Source: Dyadobacter flavalbus (GTDB taxonomy: Bacteria; Bacteroidota; Bacteroidia; Cytophagales; Spirosomataceae). From it: DNA of 64,000 nucleotides. The notes under the pieces were generated by a model. The model had not been told where the DNA came from. It saw nothing but the letters and a program-made list of their open reading frames with translations, and did no database searches. The position numbers were made by a program, and so were the translations under genes. The DNA lies in the NCBI RefSeq assembly GCF_006149045.1, contig NZ_VBSN01000049.1:620001-684000 (forward strand), in the 5' to 3' direction. Each line of letters starts with the position of its first letter. Within the stretch, counting starts at the first letter, position 1. Of this stretch, positions 36,634 through 44,015 are shown one piece after another.

Positions 36634-37461
36634 ATGACAGCAGAAGAAATATTGAATGACCCCAGACAGATCAGCGGCGAGCTCAGGCTGAAAATCCTGA
36701 ACTTGTACCACAAGGCAAATGCCGGACATATCGGTTGTTCTCTGAGCTGCATTGACCTGATGATCGCCGTTCTTTTTACCCAGAAATCACAGGAAGATAC
36801 TTTTATTTTGTCCAAAGGACATGCCGCAGCTGCATTATATGCCTGCCTCAATGCTTCCGGCGAAATTACCGACGAAGAACTGGATTCATTCTACGCAGAC
36901 GGAACGACGCTTCCGGCACATCCGGCCCCGCAGCAATACAAAGGCATTCCGTTTGCTACCGGTTCGCTGGGCCACGGCCTGCCGATTTCTGCCGGAATTG
37001 CGCATGCGGCAAAAATCAGCGAAGAAGACAGTTATGCGTTCGCGCTTTTGTCTGACGGCGAAACCAATGAAGGAACAACCTGGGAAGCAGCCAATTACGC
37101 CATTCAGAACAAGCTGGATAATCTTTTTATGATTATTGATAAAAACGGTCTTCAGGGTTTCGGATTTACAGACCAGGTCATGGGCGAAACGGCATCTGCA
37201 GAGAAATGGAACGCGATCGGTTTTGAAACCATTGAACTGGACGGGCATGATATAACAGCCATCAGCAAGACCATCAGCAAATTGAAATCCCACAAAAACG
37301 GATTACCCAAAGCCATTATTGCCAATACAGTAAAGGGCAAAGGGGTTTCCTATATGGAAAACAAACTTGAGTGGCACTATTTACCCATGAACAAAGACCA
37401 GTATGAACAGGCCACGCTTGAAATAAAGGAACGCTACTTTAATGAATTGACGAATGCTTGA
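36634..37461 (+). CDS. Transketolase, N-terminal (thiamine-diphosphate-binding) subunit
   Basis: The 275-residue protein equals the first half of transketolase. It shows GHIGCSLSC near the N-terminus, LSKGHAAAALYA, GSLGHGLPISAG and the ThDP motif GDGETNEG...DNLFMIIDKNGLQ. Split transketolases work as two subunits: this one binds the diphosphate/Mg2+ side and the partner carries the pyrimidine-side Glu. The partner gene lies 2 kb downstream (39453) with an epimerase-GT2 gene between them. Overlap with that gene is 8 nt, so all three are translationally coupled. The reaction would transfer a two-carbon ketol unit; the sugar acceptor in this locus is unknown. Confidence 0.9.
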   Translation: MTAEEILNDPRQISGELRLKILNLYHKANAGHIGCSLSCIDLMIAVLFTQKSQEDTFILSKGHAAAALYACLNASGEITDEELDSFYADGTTLPAHPAPQQYKGIPFATGSLGHGLPISAGIAHAAKISEEDSYAFALLSDGETNEGTTWEAANYAIQNKLDNLFMIIDKNGLQGFGFTDQVMGETASAEKWNAIGFETIELDGHDITAISKTISKLKSHKNGLPKAIIANTVKGKGVSYMENKLEWHYLPMNKDQYEQATLEIKERYFNELTNA

Positions 37462-39448
37462 CCATTTACCGGTATACCGTGATAAAATTGAACAGTTAAA
37501 GGGTCCGGTATTTGTTTTTGGTGCCAGCGGTTTCATCGGCGCCAATCTTTTTAACGACATTTTCAAGATCAGGAAAGATTGTTACGCGCTGACGCATGAC
37601 GCGACCAAGGCATGGCGGCTGAAACTGCTGAATGTTCCTTTTGAAAACATCATTCACTGCGATATACTTTCCAATAATTCGGTTCAGGAAGTTTTCGACA
37701 AGTACAAGCCGCAGACCATTTTTAACCTGGCCGCTTACGGTGCTTACAGCAAGCAGAGCAATGTTAACCTTACTTATGAAACAAATGTTCTGGGAACGGT
37801 CAATATTCTGCAGAACTGTACGCGGGAAATGGTTTACATCCATGCCGGCAGCAGTTCGGAATACGGTTTCAACTGTACTTCGCCGAAAGAAACGGATCGT
37901 GTGGAACCCAATAGCCATTACGCCGTATCGAAAGTTTCCGCAGCTTATCTGCTGGAATACTACGCGAAAGTTGCTGATCTTAAAACCTTGAATTTAAGAT
38001 TATACTCCATATACGGCTACTGGGAAGAACCCGACCGGCTCATTCCCAAACTGATTGAGAATGCCCGGAAAAAGCAGCTTCCTTCGCTCGTATCGCCGGA
38101 CATAAGCCGTGATTTCGTGTTTATTGAAGACTGTGTGGAAGCTTTTCTGGATGCTGCACTGCATATCAGCAGCAGCACGGCCGGAAAATCCTACAACATT
38201 GCAACCGGCGTAAAAACCACGATGGGAAATCTCGTGGATACTTCGCGGAAAACGTTCGGTATTACACAGGAACCGCAGTGGGGCAGCATGTCGAACCGGA
38301 AATGGGACCTGGCGGAATGGTTTGGCGATCCGGGTGCTTTTGAAAAAGACTTCGGCTGGAAAGCACGTACAACGCTGGAAAGCGGGCTTTTGAAATACAG
38401 CAACTGGCAGGAAGCCATAGAATACGAAGAACGTGTCATTCCAGCCTTTGAAAACCCGAAATTAAATCCGGTTATAACCGCCATTATTGCCTGCTACAAG
38501 GATGCACAGGCCATTCCGTTTATGTACGACAGACTTGTCAAGACATTCAACGGGCTGAAAGTACGGTATGAAATTATTTTTGTAAACGACAATTCGCCTG
38601 ATAATCAGGAAGAAGTTATCAATGCCATTTGTGACAAAGACCCGAATGTGGTCGGAATAAGCCATTCACGGAACTTTGGCTCACAGTCTGCTTTTCTGAG
38701 CGGAATGGAAATTGCCACGGGTGACTGCGTCGTGCTGATGGACGGCGATTTGCAGGACCCGCCCGAGGTAATCCCGGCTTTTTACGAAAAATGGATGGAA
38801 GGGTTTGACGTGGTTTACGGTGTGCGCGTACAGCGTGAAATGAAGCCGCATATCCATTTCTTTTACAAAACCTTCTACAAAATTTTCCAGGGACTCAGCT
38901 ACATTCCAATCCCGCGCGATGCAGGCGACTTTTCAATGATCGACCGCAAGGTTGTGAAGGAACTCGTCGATCTTCCCGAAACGGAACAGTTTCTGCGCGG
39001 ACTGCGGGCGTGGGTCGGCTTTAAGCAAACGGGCGTTCCTTACATCAGGCCGGAACGAATGTTTGGCGTTTCTACGAACAACTGGACAAAAAATATCTGG
39101 TGGGCAAAAAAAGCCATATTCTCGTTCAGCTTTGCACCGCTGGAACTCATGAGTTACGCCGGTTTTGCACTGACGGGCTTATCTATTCTCGGTATCGTCT
39201 GGCAGATTCTGGCCAAACTGTTCTTTTTCCCGGATACGCCGCGAGGCATCAGCACGGTTATTGTGCTGATCGTATTTTTTGGCGGACTGACGATCCTCGG
39301 CATTTCATTTCTGGGCGAATACATTACCAAGATATTTGAAGAAACCAAAAAACGTCCGAAATACATCCGTACCCGGATCCGGCGCGGTTCAAAATCGTAT
39401 AAAACCGCAGACGAAATCAGAACGCTGGTAAAACAGCTCAGAAAATGA
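37454..39448 (+). CDS. Fusion: NAD-dependent nucleotide-sugar epimerase/dehydratase plus membrane GT2
   Basis: The 664-residue protein joins two complete enzymes. Residues 17-325 form an extended SDR: G23-x2-G26-x2-G29 nucleotide-binding motif, the Tyr156-x3-Lys160 catalytic pair, RDFVFIEDCVEAF. Residues 338-530 form a GT2 domain: IACYKDAQAIPFMYDRL, VNDNSPDN, metal-binding DGDLQDPPE (430-438), RDAGDFSMID. Two membrane segments follow (about 565-590, 600-622), as in polyprenyl-phosphate glycosyltransferases. This would couple making an NDP-sugar to loading it on undecaprenyl phosphate. It overlaps the transketolase N gene by 8 nt and precedes the C gene by 4 nt. Sugar identity is unknown. Confidence 0.88.
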   Translation: MLDHLPVYRDKIEQLKGPVFVFGASGFIGANLFNDIFKIRKDCYALTHDATKAWRLKLLNVPFENIIHCDILSNNSVQEVFDKYKPQTIFNLAAYGAYSKQSNVNLTYETNVLGTVNILQNCTREMVYIHAGSSSEYGFNCTSPKETDRVEPNSHYAVSKVSAAYLLEYYAKVADLKTLNLRLYSIYGYWEEPDRLIPKLIENARKKQLPSLVSPDISRDFVFIEDCVEAFLDAALHISSSTAGKSYNIATGVKTTMGNLVDTSRKTFGITQEPQWGSMSNRKWDLAEWFGDPGAFEKDFGWKARTTLESGLLKYSNWQEAIEYEERVIPAFENPKLNPVITAIIACYKDAQAIPFMYDRLVKTFNGLKVRYEIIFVNDNSPDNQEEVINAICDKDPNVVGISHSRNFGSQSAFLSGMEIATGDCVVLMDGDLQDPPEVIPAFYEKWMEGFDVVYGVRVQREMKPHIHFFYKTFYKIFQGLSYIPIPRDAGDFSMIDRKVVKELVDLPETEQFLRGLRAWVGFKQTGVPYIRPERMFGVSTNNWTKNIWWAKKAIFSFSFAPLELMSYAGFALTGLSILGIVWQILAKLFFFPDTPRGISTVIVLIVFFGGLTILGISFLGEYITKIFEETKKRPKYIRTRIRRGSKSYKTADEIRTLVKQLRK

Positions 39449-39452
39449 TAAT

Positions 39453-40373
39453 ATGAGAAAAGAATTTTCAAATGCCATGGAACAACTGGCGACGGAAGAT
39501 GATTCCATCGTTTTTATAACGGGCGACCTGGGCTATAATGCGCTTGAAAACCTGCAGGAAAAGCTGGGCAAACGATTTATCAATGCAGGTGTTGCCGAAC
39601 AGAATATGGTCGGCGTGGCTGCGGGGTTTGCGCATAAAGGTTACAAAGTGTTCTGTTACAGCATTGCGCCATTTATCGTTTATCGTTGTCTGGAACAATT
39701 CCGGAATGATGTATGCTTCAACAATCTGCCCGTTTTTCTGGTTGGAAACGGCGGCGGATACGGATACGGAATCATGGGAAGCAGCCATCATGCGATTGAA
39801 GATCTGGCTTGCCTGAGCGGACTGCAGAATGCCAATGTGTGGGTTCCGGCATTTTCGGATGAAGTGGAACCGGTAATCCGGCAGATCAGAAATAACGCAC
39901 GTCCGGCTTATTTGCGGCTCGGAGCCGGGAAAACGGCACCTGAAAATGCAGTTTTATCCGGATCTTTTAAAATAATACATCAGGGAAATGCCGCTGAAAT
40001 TACGGTTTTTGCACTTGGCCCGATTGCGAACAATGTCATGACCGCTTTGTCATTGTCAGCGGAGCTGGCATCCAGAGTGAACGTTGTGACAGCTTTGCAT
40101 TTTCCTCTTCAACTCGGCAGTGAACTCACTGATCTTGTTAGAAAAGCACCTTCCGTTCTGGTAGCGGAGGAACATGTAAGTACGGGCGGACTTGCGCAGC
40201 AGCTTTCGGTTCAATTGCTCGAAAACGGCGTTTTTCCGCGCAGTTTCCGTAGCCTGAAAGCGGAAGGTTATCCAAACAGAAAATACGGAAGCCAGACTTA
40301 TCACCAAAAAATATCCGGCCTAGACGCGGATTCCATCTTATCAGAAATCAGCCAGCTACTCATTCCGGCATGA
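39453..40373 (+). CDS. Transketolase, C-terminal subunit
   Basis: The 306-residue protein has the pyrimidine-binding half: catalytic-type Glu49 in NAGVAEQNMVGVAAG, followed by the GGGYGYGIMGSSHHAIEDL region, and a C-terminal transketolase domain with VLVAEEHVSTGGLAQQLS. It pairs with the subunit encoded at 36634. It follows the fusion gene by 4 nt, and its stop overlaps the next ATG by 4 nt (ATGA), so translation is coupled along the cluster. DXS-like and pyruvate-dehydrogenase-beta-like proteins share this fold, so the true donor is not certain. Confidence 0.88.
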   Translation: MRKEFSNAMEQLATEDDSIVFITGDLGYNALENLQEKLGKRFINAGVAEQNMVGVAAGFAHKGYKVFCYSIAPFIVYRCLEQFRNDVCFNNLPVFLVGNGGGYGYGIMGSSHHAIEDLACLSGLQNANVWVPAFSDEVEPVIRQIRNNARPAYLRLGAGKTAPENAVLSGSFKIIHQGNAAEITVFALGPIANNVMTALSLSAELASRVNVVTALHFPLQLGSELTDLVRKAPSVLVAEEHVSTGGLAQQLSVQLLENGVFPRSFRSLKAEGYPNRKYGSQTYHQKISGLDADSILSEISQLLIPA

Positions 40374-42064
40374 CAAATAAGGCTTTAACCATTATTGTAA
40401 GCCTCATTCTTTTGTTACCGTTAGTCATTTATTTTACGGTATGGGATTACTATGCCATCAATATTCCCAAATGGGATGACCACGCACTGAAAACCTTTAT
40501 CCTGGAATATGCCGGTGCCGAAAACTGGCAGCAAAAATGCAAAGCACTTTTCAGGCAGCATAATGAACACCGCATTGCACTCACACGGTTTATTACCTGG
40601 ATCGACTTTTCCGTAGCGGGCGGTGTAAATTACAGACATCTTATGCTTGCCGGAAACCTGTTGCTGCTGGGAATCATTCCGCTTTGGCATGACATCCTGA
40701 AGAAAAGCAAAAAGCCTCTTTTTGCATTGGTACCGATTCCGTTCCTCTGGCTTACACTCGCTTTCTGGGAAAATATGTACTGGGGAATGGCCGCTATTCA
40801 GAATTTCGGCGTGGTGACGCTGGCATTATGGACGTTGTACCTTTGCATCAACCCCAAAATCGTTCCGTTCATTTTCTCGTTTTTTCTGGCAGGCCTTACC
40901 ATCCTGACGAGCGGAAACGGGCTGTTGGTCCTGCCGGTCGGTGCAGTGCTGCTTTTTCTTACACAAAACCGGAAAAGATTTGCAAGCTGGATGATTGTCA
41001 GTGCTGCAATGATTGCCGTTTACTTTTACTCTTATACCAAAACCGAGTCCAATCCGGAGTCCAAGGCTTCTCTTTTCCAGCTTGTAAAGGGCTATATGGC
41101 TTTTTTAGGTTCTTTTGCTGAATCCTTTCCGGTACTGAACCATTTTCAGGTCTGCTTTTTTCTGGGCATTGTACTTTTTCTTGTCGCTGTTTCCATCATT
41201 TCCGCCACTTTGTTCAGGCTGATCCGGAATAAATACGGCAATAAATTTGAGCGGATTACAGATCTTTTTTGTCTTGGAGCCATTCTTTTTATTCTCGGAA
41301 CCGCACTGATCGTCGTTTACGGACGTGCGGGTTTTGGCCTGGAAGGACTGATCACCAGCCGGTACAAGATTTACTCCGTGCTGCTGCTCATCGTTGCTTA
41401 TCTGTATGTGGTCATTCCGATCCGCGGCAGTTTTTTGTCGCCCTATATTACAGCGATCATATTTCTGGCCGTTACTTTTAATGTTTTCAGCTATCATTAT
41501 CATCTGGTGGATGCCTATAACCTGCGTAAAATGCTGGTTACTGATCAGTTTAACTGGACTTTTGAAGATAAAGAACTGAAATACCCTTCGGACACTTCCT
41601 TTGCTTCCCGGATCGTGGCCAAAACGCCTGTTTTCTACGATCAATGGCTTCCGCTGATTTCCATTGCAGACAGACAGCATTATGCCGGCAACTCGCCCGG
41701 CATGACAGCACTTTTTGACGAAACCAGTTTCAATGCCGGAAAGAACAGCCTTACGATCAATAACAGCAATTTTACCAGTCAGCGGTTGCAGGACAGCGGC
41801 GTGTATATTTTACTAAGTTCCAAAAAACGATATTATGTATTTCCGGCTTACCGCACACGCAACAAGAGCCGGAAAGAGCTGTTTCTGAAGCAGTATTACT
41901 TTGCGCCCGGTTTCCATTCGGAAATTCCTTACGCAGGTCTGGAAAAAGGAACTTACCAGATTGCACTTATCAGACAGCAAGGCGAGCAAACCGGAATGCT
42001 GTTCAAAGGAAAGAAAATAATCGTTCGGGAAACCCGGGAAAACAAAGTAAAGGTAAACTGGTAA
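40370..42064 (+). CDS. Multi-pass membrane protein, GT-C-like (564 aa)
   Basis: The product has about 10-12 membrane segments and a C-terminal soluble part (about 430-564). After TM1 comes INIPKWDDHALK, an acidic loop placed like the catalytic Asp of GT-C glycosyltransferases. I do not recognise a named family, so a glycosyltransferase or polymerase role is inference. It overlaps the transketolase C gene by 4 nt and is 2 nt before the acyltransferase gene, so it clearly belongs to the glycan locus. Confidence 0.8.
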   Translation: MTNKALTIIVSLILLLPLVIYFTVWDYYAINIPKWDDHALKTFILEYAGAENWQQKCKALFRQHNEHRIALTRFITWIDFSVAGGVNYRHLMLAGNLLLLGIIPLWHDILKKSKKPLFALVPIPFLWLTLAFWENMYWGMAAIQNFGVVTLALWTLYLCINPKIVPFIFSFFLAGLTILTSGNGLLVLPVGAVLLFLTQNRKRFASWMIVSAAMIAVYFYSYTKTESNPESKASLFQLVKGYMAFLGSFAESFPVLNHFQVCFFLGIVLFLVAVSIISATLFRLIRNKYGNKFERITDLFCLGAILFILGTALIVVYGRAGFGLEGLITSRYKIYSVLLLIVAYLYVVIPIRGSFLSPYITAIIFLAVTFNVFSYHYHLVDAYNLRKMLVTDQFNWTFEDKELKYPSDTSFASRIVAKTPVFYDQWLPLISIADRQHYAGNSPGMTALFDETSFNAGKNSLTINNSNFTSQRLQDSGVYILLSSKKRYYVFPAYRTRNKSRKELFLKQYYFAPGFHSEIPYAGLEKGTYQIALIRQQGEQTGMLFKGKKIIVRETRENKVKVNW

Positions 42065-42066
42065 CT

Positions 42067-43188
42067 ATGCGCGCCACAGCTCAGGGACATATCATTCAGC
42101 TTGACGGGATTCGTTTCATTGCGATTGCACTGGTGCTCATTGATCATTTGTTTGTAGCAGTGAACGTCATTCCGTTCGGAGCACTGGGCGTTACGATTTT
42201 CTTTGTTCTGAGCGGTTTTCTGATTTCCCGGATTCTTTTAAAAAGCAAGGAAAAAACCTTCGGAACGCCGGGCGGTTTCAAAAAATACTTACGCAAGTTC
42301 CTGATAAGAAGAACGATACGCATTTTCCCGGTTTATTATCTGACCATATTTTTACTTTATATATTCAATGTACCTCCGGTCAGAGACAAGCTTGCATGGC
42401 TCGCACTTTACGGAACCAACATTTACATGGCCTTTAACAAGACCTGGATGGGTTCCGTGGATCACTTGTGGTCACTTGCTGTGGAAGAACAAGTTTACTT
42501 ATTCTTTCCATTTCTTATATTTTTTATACCAAAACGCAAATTGGTGCCGGTTTTGGGCATGATGGGTATACTAAGCCTTGCATTCCGTTTCGTTTACTTC
42601 TTTATGAGAAAAGATTTTACAAGCGATGACTGGATTGTGACTTATGTAAGCACGCCCGCTTGCCTCGACTCCTTTGCGCTTGGTGGTTTGATGGCGTGGA
42701 TGCAGCTCTATAAAAATGACTTTTTTATAAAACTTTTTAACAAATCCTGGCCGGTACTGATCGGCTTGCTGGTCTGGGTGCTGTTGCAGTTCTGGGCTAA
42801 AACCTTTGAAAATAAGTCCAATTTTGCCTTTGTCGTGCTGGACCGGACGGTTTCATCCGCATTCGGTTTTTTCCTGATCGGAAGAGCGGTAATGGGTTAT
42901 AACGGGTTGATGGCTGCATTTCTGGAAAATCCTGTGAGTATTTATCTGGGCAAAATCAGCTATGGCCTTTATCTGTATCACAATTTTGTCTATAACCATT
43001 TTCACAGCGGCCCTACGCATCCGACGGTGCGTCTGTTCAATAAAATTTATCAGTATATCCCGGATTTAAGAGGTTCTGTAACCTTTGAAGCACTGGTTGT
43101 CATTGCGCTGACAATTGCCGCAGCTTCCATTTCCTGGCATTTTTTTGAAAAACCGATTAACGCAATAAAAGATAAGTATGCCAACTAA
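42067..43188 (+). CDS. Acyltransferase family 3 (OafA/YrhL-like) membrane protein
   Basis: The 373-residue protein has about ten membrane segments and the acyltransferase-3 marks: IIQLDGIRFIAIALVLIDHL near the N-terminus, FFVLSGFLISRILL, RRTIRIFPVYY, and the WSLAVEEQVYLFFPFL loop. Such proteins usually O-acetylate sugars at or across the inner membrane. It starts 2 nt after the previous gene, so it likely decorates the glycan made by this locus. Confidence 0.9.
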   Translation: MRATAQGHIIQLDGIRFIAIALVLIDHLFVAVNVIPFGALGVTIFFVLSGFLISRILLKSKEKTFGTPGGFKKYLRKFLIRRTIRIFPVYYLTIFLLYIFNVPPVRDKLAWLALYGTNIYMAFNKTWMGSVDHLWSLAVEEQVYLFFPFLIFFIPKRKLVPVLGMMGILSLAFRFVYFFMRKDFTSDDWIVTYVSTPACLDSFALGGLMAWMQLYKNDFFIKLFNKSWPVLIGLLVWVLLQFWAKTFENKSNFAFVVLDRTVSSAFGFFLIGRAVMGYNGLMAAFLENPVSIYLGKISYGLYLYHNFVYNHFHSGPTHPTVRLFNKIYQYIPDLRGSVTFEALVVIALTIAAASISWHFFEKPINAIKDKYAN

Positions 43189-43227
43189 TTTAAAATTTGC
43201 GATAGCCCGGTTACAGCCTTTATTTAT

Positions 43228-43235
43228 TAATTTCG
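43228..43235 (+). promoter_or_regulatory. Candidate -7 box (TAATTTCG variant) before the GT2 gene
   Basis: TAATTTCG differs from TAnnTTTG by one base and lies 25 nt before the ATG of the GT2 at 43261, in the only sizeable gap (72 nt) of the second half of the glycan locus. It may start a second transcript. Confidence 0.35.
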
Positions 43236-43260
43236 CCAAACATACCAAATAAGATTCTGC

Positions 43261-44004
43261 ATGTCGTACCTGCTAAGTATTGTAATGCCAGCTTACAACG
43301 AACAAGATTGTATCGAGAAAGTAGTATATAACTGGACTGATTTTCTGAAAAATAAATTCCCGAACGATAACACAACCCTCATTGTAATCAACGACGGATC
43401 AAAGGATAAAACCAAAGAACTTCTGGATCAATTAATCCCGAAGATTTCAAATTTAACCGTTATTCATCAGAAAAACGGCGGGCACGGCAATGCAGTTGTG
43501 AACGGCTACCGCAAGGCGCTGGAAGTTGGTTCCGAGTATGTTTTTCAGACGGACAGTGACGACCAGTTTGTTTCCAGTGATTTTGACAAGTTGTGGGAAA
43601 AGCGAAATCAGTCACAGTTCATTCTGGGTTACCGGCAAGTACGGCATGATGCGGGTGTGCGCCTGTTCATAACATCTTTTCTGCGCGGGACCATTTCGAT
43701 GATTTACGGTACTTATATCATGGACAGCAACATTCCGTTCCGGCTGATAAAAGGCACTTTTCTGCAAAAGCTGATGAATCAGTTACCAAATCCGGAACCG
43801 TTTGCTCCGAATATATTTTTATCCGTCATGGCCAAGAAATCCGGGCAGCAGCTTTTTGATATTCCGATTACGCACAAGGACCGGGAAACAGGAACCGTTT
43901 CTATCGTAAAATGGAACCTCTGGAAAGTTTGTATCCGAAGCTTTAATGAACTGCTGCGGTTCCGGCTTGAACTGAACAGAAAAGTGAAGGCGATCCGTGC
44001 TTAA
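43261..44004 (+). CDS. Glycosyltransferase family 2 (soluble)
   Basis: The 247-residue GT-A fold protein starts with LLSIVMPAYNEQDCIEKVV, has IVINDGSKDKTKE and the metal-site segment FQTDSDDQF, then a C-terminal helix rich in basic residues (RSFNELLRFRLELNRKVK). No membrane segment is seen. It adds a sugar from a nucleotide donor, acceptor unknown. Its job in this locus may be to extend the lipid-linked chain (inference). Confidence 0.86.
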   Translation: MSYLLSIVMPAYNEQDCIEKVVYNWTDFLKNKFPNDNTTLIVINDGSKDKTKELLDQLIPKISNLTVIHQKNGGHGNAVVNGYRKALEVGSEYVFQTDSDDQFVSSDFDKLWEKRNQSQFILGYRQVRHDAGVRLFITSFLRGTISMIYGTYIMDSNIPFRLIKGTFLQKLMNQLPNPEPFAPNIFLSVMAKKSGQQLFDIPITHKDRETGTVSIVKWNLWKVCIRSFNELLRFRLELNRKVKAIRA

Positions 44005-44015
44005 AATTCAGGTTT

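Noticed and set aside
37454..39448. Epimerase-GT2 fusion as an assembly error
   Set aside because: The frame is continuous through a plausible linker (326-338) and both domains are complete; kept as a real fusion, with checking proposed.
36634..40373. Transketolase halves as a gene broken by insertion
   Set aside because: Both halves have proper starts and stops at the known subunit boundary, and the intervening gene is coupled to both by tiny overlaps. A natural split is more likely.
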